Origin: an uncultured Mycoplasmatota bacterium
GTDB taxonomy: Bacteria > Bacillota_I > Bacilli_A > RF39 > UBA660
DNA: 9,331 nucleotides
Direction of reading: 5' to 3'
Assembly: GCA_900553835.1 (NCBI GenBank)
Contig: USFF01000028.1
Location: 1-9,331, forward strand
The position numbers were made by a program, and so were the translations under genes. This document shows, piece after piece, positions 4,382 to 9,331 of the stretch; the stretch's first letter is position 1, and every line of letters begins with the position of its first letter. A model generated the notes under the pieces. It made no database searches. It was not told where the DNA came from and saw only the letters and a list, made by a program, of their open reading frames with translations.

Positions 4382-6283
4382 GTGGCATATGATGATAAAT
4401 CGATTAAAATTCTTGAAGGCTTAGAAGCAGTTAGAAAAAGACCTGGTATGTATATAGGTTCAACTGATAAAAGAGGTCTTCATCATTTAGTATGGGAAAT
4501 TGTAGATAATGCAGTTGATGAAGCAATTAATGGTTTTGGAAATCTAATCAAAGTTACCTTAACTAAAAATGGAAGTGTAAGAGTAGAAGATGAAGGTAGA
4601 GGTGTACCATGTGGAATGCATGAAAGTGGTAAAAGTACACCTGAAGTTATTTATACTGTTTTACATGCTGGTGGTAAGTTTGAAACAGATGGATATAAAG
4701 TAAGTGGTGGACTTCATGGTGTAGGTGCTTCTGTTGTTAATGCTTTAAGTAAAAAAATGATTGTAACTATTTATAGAGATGGTTTCATACATGAAATTAG
4801 TTTTAAAAATGGAGGTCATGTTGATAAGCCTCTTACTAAACTAGGCTCAACTAGAAAGACTGGTACAACAGTTGAATTTTTTCCAGATCCTGAAATATTT
4901 GATACAGTTAAATTTAACTTTAGTACTATTGAAGAAAGAATGCAAGAAAGTGCATTTTTGATAAATGGACTTACTATAGAAATAATTGATGAAAACGAGG
5001 ATAAACATGTTAATTTCCATTATGATAATGGACTTGTCAGTTTTGTTGAATATATTAACGAAAATAAAACAGCACTTCATAAAGTAATAGATATGTCTGG
5101 AGAAAAGAACGGAATAGATGTTAAAATAGCAATGTGTTATACAGACTCTTATAGTGAAAATATAGTATCTTTTGTAAACAATGTTAAAACAATTGATGGT
5201 GGTACACATGAAGTTGGTTTTAAAACTGCTGTCACTAAAGTATTTAATGAATATATTAAAAATAATAATCTTCTAAAGGGGAAAAATACTACTTTAGAAG
5301 GAAGTGATACTAGAGAAGGTTTAACAGCTGTTATAAGTGTTAATATACCTGAAGCTTTACTTCAGTTTGAAGGTCAAACTAAAGGTAAACTTGGAACACC
5401 ACTTGCTAAACCTGTTGTTGAAAGTATAGTGTATGAAAAACTAACTTATTTTCTTCAAGAAAATAAAAGTGTTGCTTCACTAATAATGGATAAAGCACTT
5501 AAAAGTAAAGTTGCTAGAGAAGCAGCTAGAAAAGCAAGAGAAGAAGCAAGAAGTGGTAAAGCTAAAAGTGATAAAAACAAAATACTTAATGGTAAACTTA
5601 CTAAAGCAGCAGGAAAAGATGCTAAAAAGAATGAACTATTTTTAGTAGAAGGAGACTCAGCTGGAGGAAGTGCTAAAACAGGAAGAAATAGAGAAACACA
5701 GGCAATATTACCTTTAAGAGGTAAAGTATTAAACTGTGAGAAAGCATCTTCTAATGATATAAATGGTAATGAAGAAATAAATCAAATTATACAAACTATA
5801 GGAGCCGGTATAGGAAGTGACTTTAATAAAGAAGACTCTAATTACGGAAAAGTTATAATTATGACAGATGCTGATGATGATGGAGCACATATACAAGTAC
5901 TTTTAATAACTTTCTTCTATAGATTTATGAAAGGTTTAATAGAAAATGGTATGCTTTATATAGCAAATCCACCTTTATATAGTTTAGAATACAATAAAAC
6001 TAAAGAATATATTAGTACTGATGAAGAGTTAAATGAAAAAAGAAAAACTATTAAAGGACCATACAAAATAAATAGATTTAAAGGTCTTGGTGAAATGGAT
6101 GCAGAAGAGTTATATGAAACAACTATGGATCCAAAAAGAAGAAGTTTAATTAAAGTTACAATAGAAGATGCAATGCTTGCTGAAAAGAGAGTAAGTACTT
6201 TAATGGGAGATAAAGTAGAGCCTAGAAAAGAATGGATAAATGAAAATGTAGACTTTACTTTAGAAGATGATTTTAGGAGGTAA
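4382..6283 (+). CDS. parE: DNA topoisomerase IV subunit B (ParE)
   Basis: 633 residues from GTG 4382. ParE is the ATPase subunit of topoisomerase IV, which unlinks daughter chromosomes. The GHKL ATPase domain shows E39 (catalytic base) and N43 in EIVDNAVDE, D70 in EDEGRGVP, GGLHGVGAS (109-117) and the transducer lysine in EGQTKGKLGT. The Toprim domain has EGDSAGG with E423 and the metal-binding DADDD at 496-500. The C-terminus ends with MGDKVEPRKEWI. ParE rather than GyrB is chosen because of the opening DKSIKILEGLEAV, the QESAFLINGL stretch, and NEEINQIIQTIGAGIG...EDSNY before the Toprim aspartates, all closer to Bacillus ParE than GyrB, and because ParC follows. An in-frame GTG at 4373 would add MIN, but AGGAG (4369-4373) overlaps it and is ideally spaced (8 nt) for GTG 4382. 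The TAA is 2 nt before parC. Confidence 0.92.
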   Translation: MAYDDKSIKILEGLEAVRKRPGMYIGSTDKRGLHHLVWEIVDNAVDEAINGFGNLIKVTLTKNGSVRVEDEGRGVPCGMHESGKSTPEVIYTVLHAGGKFETDGYKVSGGLHGVGASVVNALSKKMIVTIYRDGFIHEISFKNGGHVDKPLTKLGSTRKTGTTVEFFPDPEIFDTVKFNFSTIEERMQESAFLINGLTIEIIDENEDKHVNFHYDNGLVSFVEYINENKTALHKVIDMSGEKNGIDVKIAMCYTDSYSENIVSFVNNVKTIDGGTHEVGFKTAVTKVFNEYIKNNNLLKGKNTTLEGSDTREGLTAVISVNIPEALLQFEGQTKGKLGTPLAKPVVESIVYEKLTYFLQENKSVASLIMDKALKSKVAREAARKAREEARSGKAKSDKNKILNGKLTKAAGKDAKKNELFLVEGDSAGGSAKTGRNRETQAILPLRGKVLNCEKASSNDINGNEEINQIIQTIGAGIGSDFNKEDSNYGKVIIMTDADDDGAHIQVLLITFFYRFMKGLIENGMLYIANPPLYSLEYNKTKEYISTDEELNEKRKTIKGPYKINRFKGLGEMDAEELYETTMDPKRRSLIKVTIEDAMLAEKRVSTLMGDKVEPRKEWINENVDFTLEDDFRR

Positions 6284-6285
6284 TT

Positions 6286-8841
6286 ATGGCAAAGAAAAAA
6301 GTAGAAGAAACAATTGTAGAAAAAATATATGATTACACTCTTGAAGAAATAGTGGGAGATAGATTTGGTAGATATGCTAAAAGTATAATCCAAGACAGAG
6401 CTATACCTGATGTTAGAGATGGTTTAAAACCTGTACAAAGAAGAATACTTTGGAGTATGTATGAAAGTCATAACACTTATGATAAACCTTTTAGAAAAAG
6501 TGCTAAAGCAGTAGGAGACATAATGGGACATTATCATCCTCATGGAGATAGTTCTATATATGATGCTCTTGTAAGATTAAGCCAAAGATGGAAAATGCGT
6601 GAGCCTCTAGTAGAAATGCATGGTAATAATGGTTCAATTGATGGAGATGGACCAGCAGCTAGTCGTTATACTGAAGCAAGGCTTTCTAAAATAGCAAATG
6701 TAATGCTTTCGGATATAAATAAAGACTCAGTTAAAATGACACTAAACTATAGTGATGAAGATCTAGAGCCAACTGTCTTACCTGCACATTTTCCTGCTCT
6801 TTTAGTTAACGGTTCAACCGGCATAAGTGCTGGATATGCAACTAATATCCCGCCTCATAACTTAGGAGAAGTAATAGATGCCACAATCAAAAGAATAGAT
6901 AGTCCTAACTGCAGGCTTGATACAATACTTGAAATAATAAAGGGACCTGATTTTCCAACAGGCGCAGTGGTTGAAGGAAAAAATGGCTTAATAGATGCTT
7001 ATACTACTGGTAAAGGTAAAGTAGTTGTAAGAGCAAACTATGAAATTATAGAAGAAAAAGGTAAAAAACAAATTCTAATTAAAGAAATACCTTATGAAGT
7101 ATTAAAAGAAACATTAAAGAAAAAAATAGAAGACATTAAAAGTGATAAAAAGATAGATGGTATTTTAGAAGTAATTGATGAGTCTGATAGAATTAACATG
7201 GCTCGTTTAGTAATTGAACTAAAGAAAGATGCTGATGCTAATTTAATAATTAATTATTTATTTAAGAATACTGATTTACAAATAAACTATAACTTTAATG
7301 TAGTTGCTATTGTAAATAAAAGACCTAAAACTCTTGGAATACTTGAGATATTAGATGCTTTTATTAGTCATAAAAAAGAAGTAGTTATAAATAGAAGTAA
7401 GTTTGACTTAGAACATTCTAAGAAAAGACTTCATATAGTAGAAGGTTTTATAAAAGCAATAGATATACTAGACGAGATAATTAAAACTATTAGAAGAAGT
7501 AAAAACAAAGCTGATGCTATAGAAAACTTGGTAAAAGAATACGATTTTACTAATGAACAAGCAACTGCTATAGTTATGATGCAGTTATATAAACTTACTA
7601 ATACTGATATAACTGATTTAAAAAATGAACACTCTGAATTACTAAATTTAATTAATTACTTAACTAGTGTAATTAGTGATGAAGAAGTATTAAAAGGCGT
7701 TATGAAAGAAGAGTTAAGGAGTATTAAGAAAGAATTTGCAACTCCTAGAAGAACTATTATAAAAGATGAAATAACTGAAATTAAGATAGACGAACTTTCT
7801 ATGGTACCTAAAGAAGACTTTATAGTTAGTGTAAGTAAAAGTGGTTATATTAAAAAACTAAGTATAAAAGCATATAATCAAAATAATGAAACAGATTATG
7901 GTTTAAAAGAAAATGACTACTTAATAGGACTTTATAAAATAAATAATATAGATACTATTATATTAATAACTAATTTAGGTAATTATTTATATTTACCAGT
8001 TAGAGATATTACTGAATGTAAATATAAAGAAATAGGTAAACATATTAGTAGTTACATAACTTTATCTGAAGGAGAATATATTATTAGTTCATTTGGAATT
8101 AAATCTTTTGATACTAGAACTATTACTTTATTTAGTAAAGATGGACTAGTTAAACAAACAGAACTAAAGAATTTACCAGTTAGTAGATATTCTAAACCTA
8201 TGACTATATTTAAATTAAAAGATGGAGATGAATTAATAAGTAGCTCTATCAACGATGGTTTAGTTTATATAATTACTGAGAATGGTTATGCTTTAAAATT
8301 TAGTAAAGAAGAAATACCAATAGTAGGATTAAAAACTAGTGGAGTTAAAGGTATTAAATTAACTAATGATAAAGTAGTAAGTGCTTTCATTACAAATGAA
8401 AATCATGAATATATTACTATATTTACAGATAAAAATACTGCTAAAAGAATTAAACTAGATGAAATAGATTATAGTAAAAGAAGTTTAAAAGGAGATAATA
8501 TTCTTCATAGTCCTAAATCTAAAAAATACAATATTATTAAAACATATGCAGGAAGTTCTAAAACAAACTTTGGTATCATAAAAGATGATACAGAGTTAAT
8601 TAAATCTAGTGATATTAGTATCATGGATAAATCAAGTACTGGTAGTCAAATATCAAAAAAAGATATAAATAATATATTTAAAGAAGCTAGACTTAAAGTA
8701 ATAAATAATAATAATGAAACAAAAGAAGAAACTAGTGAAGCTAAAGAAGTTAAAACAGAAGTAAAAGAAGAAAAGAAAGAAAATAGTGAAGTATATGAAA
8801 CTATGACTATGAGTGACTTCTTTGATGAATTTAAAATATAA
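6286..8841 (+). CDS. parC: DNA topoisomerase IV subunit A (ParC) with charged C-terminal tail
   Basis: 851 residues. ParC is the DNA-cleaving subunit of topoisomerase IV. The breakage-reunion domain opens with EEIVGDRFGRYAKSIIQDRA; the active site is R127-Y128 in AASRYTEARL, where Y128 forms the covalent link to DNA. HGNNGSIDGD is ParC-type (GyrA has HGNFGS). The quinolone-binding helix reads HPHGDSSIYDAL with S89 and D93, the drug-sensitive residues at the positions equivalent to pneumococcal S79 and D83. QLYKLTNTD (about residue 430) marks the C-gate region. From about 510 to 800, repeated beta-blades (SKSGYIKKLS, TNLGNYLYLP, SKDGLVKQTE, TENGYALKFS, TDKNTAKRIK) form the DNA-wrapping domain; no GyrA box is seen. 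Residues 807-851 are an extra Asn/Glu/Lys-rich tail ending TMSDFFDEFKI; without it the length equals my recollection of B. subtilis ParC. TAGGAGG (6274-6280) precedes the ATG inside the end of parE. Confidence 0.94.
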   Translation: MAKKKVEETIVEKIYDYTLEEIVGDRFGRYAKSIIQDRAIPDVRDGLKPVQRRILWSMYESHNTYDKPFRKSAKAVGDIMGHYHPHGDSSIYDALVRLSQRWKMREPLVEMHGNNGSIDGDGPAASRYTEARLSKIANVMLSDINKDSVKMTLNYSDEDLEPTVLPAHFPALLVNGSTGISAGYATNIPPHNLGEVIDATIKRIDSPNCRLDTILEIIKGPDFPTGAVVEGKNGLIDAYTTGKGKVVVRANYEIIEEKGKKQILIKEIPYEVLKETLKKKIEDIKSDKKIDGILEVIDESDRINMARLVIELKKDADANLIINYLFKNTDLQINYNFNVVAIVNKRPKTLGILEILDAFISHKKEVVINRSKFDLEHSKKRLHIVEGFIKAIDILDEIIKTIRRSKNKADAIENLVKEYDFTNEQATAIVMMQLYKLTNTDITDLKNEHSELLNLINYLTSVISDEEVLKGVMKEELRSIKKEFATPRRTIIKDEITEIKIDELSMVPKEDFIVSVSKSGYIKKLSIKAYNQNNETDYGLKENDYLIGLYKINNIDTIILITNLGNYLYLPVRDITECKYKEIGKHISSYITLSEGEYIISSFGIKSFDTRTITLFSKDGLVKQTELKNLPVSRYSKPMTIFKLKDGDELISSSINDGLVYIITENGYALKFSKEEIPIVGLKTSGVKGIKLTNDKVVSAFITNENHEYITIFTDKNTAKRIKLDEIDYSKRSLKGDNILHSPKSKKYNIIKTYAGSSKTNFGIIKDDTELIKSSDISIMDKSSTGSQISKKDINNIFKEARLKVINNNNETKEETSEAKEVKTEVKEEKKENSEVYETMTMSDFFDEFKI

Positions 8842-8866
8842 GAAAAAATTCTTATATTTTTTCTTT
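8833..8866 (+). terminator. Terminator of parE-parC, overlapping the parC stop codon
   Basis: AAAATATAAG (8833-8842) and CTTATATTTT (8851-8860) are perfect 10-bp complements around an AAAAAATT loop, followed by TTCTTTTC. The TAA stop of parC (8839-8841) sits inside the ascending arm. Confidence 0.85.
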
Positions 8867-8870
8867 TCTC

Positions 8871-8899
8871 TTGACAACATCTTCCTCTTGCTGTAGAAT
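8871..8899 (+). promoter_or_regulatory. Promoter of the downstream secreted-protein gene
   Basis: A consensus TTGACA (8871-8876) is 17 bp from TAGAAT (8894-8899), beginning only 4 bp after the T-run of the parC terminator. Transcription would start near 8906, about 23 nt before the ATG at 8929. Confidence 0.8.
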
Positions 8900-8928
8900 T
8901 ATAAGTGAGAATAGGTTAGGTGTTTAAT

Positions 8929-9331
8929 ATGTTAAAAAAATTTAGGACAAAGTCCGGTTTATTAATATTGTTAGGTCTAGCATTTACATTAGTGTTAGGT
9001 CTTTCTTATGCAACTTTTATATTTACCACAGGTAAATATAAAGCTAGTGAACTTTTAATAGGAAAACTAAATTATGGAATATCTATAAAAGAAGATGGAA
9101 CTAGTAGTATAGTAAACTCTAATGTAGTAACTATACCAAAGAACACTAAGAGTTATTTTGTAATAACAATAACTAGTATTAATCCAGTAGATAGTAACTA
9201 TACACTTGCTTATAAATCTAATAATACATTAGAAGTAAAATATACAGATAGAACATCATGGAAGAGTAATGGATTTATAAAAGGATATGATGATAATACA
9301 TATTCTAAGAAGGTAAGAGTACTAATAGATA
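8929..9331 (+). CDS. Secreted or membrane-anchored protein, 3' end outside window
   Basis: The first 134 codons of an open frame that runs off the right edge. The N-terminus has a basic start (MLKKFRTKSG) and one strongly hydrophobic segment (residues 11-32, LLILLGLAFTLVLGLSYATF), a signal peptide or anchor. It is followed by FTTGKYKASELLIGKLNYGI, which recalls the GTYAYFSDTE...AGTLDL pattern after the signal of SipW-dependent TasA/camelysin-like surface proteins. The rest is Ser/Thr/Asn/Tyr-rich with alternating hydrophobic residues, suggesting an extracellular beta-sandwich. The ribosome binding site is modest (GGTTAGG near 8914-8920). A strong promoter precedes it, so it is its own unit. 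The TasA-like link is a resemblance only; I cannot name the family. Confidence 0.7.
   Translation, partial: MLKKFRTKSGLLILLGLAFTLVLGLSYATFIFTTGKYKASELLIGKLNYGISIKEDGTSSIVNSNVVTIPKNTKSYFVITITSINPVDSNYTLAYKSNNTLEVKYTDRTSWKSNGFIKGYDDNTYSKKVRVLID

Noticed and set aside
4847..5209. Minus-strand open frame of 120 codons inside parE
   Set aside because: Antisense to conserved ParE sequence, Cys/Phe/Ile-rich as expected of a shadow frame, with no ribosome site.
5956..6393. Minus-strand open frame across the parE-parC junction
   Set aside because: Covers two conserved coding ends and the parC ribosome site; Phe/Ser/Tyr-rich shadow composition.
4382..8841. Calling the topoisomerase pair gyrB-gyrA
   Set aside because: The A subunit has HGNNGSIDGD and lacks a GyrA box, and the B subunit matches ParE in QESAFLINGL and NEEINQIIQTIGAG...EDSNY, so topoisomerase IV fits better.
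8052..8880. Two minus-strand open frames in the parC C-terminal region (8052-8252 and 8653-8880)
   Set aside because: Antisense to the ParC pinwheel blades and to the Glu/Lys-rich tail; the second is mostly Phe/Tyr/Lys from complementing A-rich codons.
1..9331. TGA recoded as tryptophan
   Set aside because: All complete genes stop with TAA or TAG, but the tryptophan codons I checked are TGG and no gene needs an in-frame TGA, so there is no evidence for recoding.

Overview
The window is AT-rich (by eye roughly 70% A+T). Its gene order is typical of the low-GC Bacillota: rplU, prp (ysxB) and rpmA run together, L27 carries the N-terminal extension that Prp removes, and there is a parE-parC pair and a SpoVB-type flippase. 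Strong Shine-Dalgarno sequences, frequent GTG starts, very short intergenic gaps, and terminators overlapping stop codons suggest a compact genome, perhaps an uncultured host-associated member of the Bacilli. The lineage is inferred from gene content only.

Layout. Positions 1-34 hold the tail of a terminator from a plus-strand unit outside the window. A SpoVB/MurJ-like lipid flippase lies on the minus strand (215-1525) and is shorter at its C-terminus than Bacillus SpoVB. Divergent from it is the rplU-prp-rpmA operon (1744-2645), with a clear promoter and an L21-type leader RNA. A terminator closes the operon, and its descending arm contains the -35 box of the next promoter. That promoter drives a three-gene accessory operon (2692-3901): a 61-residue protein with a CxxCxxxC cluster and a VbhA-like C-terminal half, a Fic-domain protein with an altered active-site motif, and an unrecognised 129-residue protein. 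Next is an accessory intergenic region of about 480 bases (3902-4381). Then comes parE-parC (4382-8841), the two subunits of topoisomerase IV, closed by a terminator. A truncated gene for a secreted or membrane-anchored protein runs off the right edge (8929-9331).

The most interesting part is the region before parE. Three 23-bp tandem repeats (3912-3977) resemble the multiple terminal repeats of IS21-type insertion sequences. Beside them, on the minus strand, is a complete small transcription unit: an extended -10 promoter, a ribosome binding site, a 46-codon gene (4165 to 4025) and a strong hairpin terminator. The peptide starts with a 13-residue leader ending in Gly-Gly that fits the double-glycine leader consensus of class II bacteriocins and peptide pheromones. 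The predicted mature part is 33 residues, cationic (net about +6), rich in aromatics, with one cysteine. Just upstream of its -35 box are two identical 12-bp direct repeats with a 21-bp period, the geometry bound by AgrA/ComE/PlnC-type (LytTR) regulators in bacteriocin systems. No transporter, immunity gene or regulator is in the window, so this looks like a solitary double-glycine peptide gene wedged between a toxin-like operon and a housekeeping topoisomerase operon.
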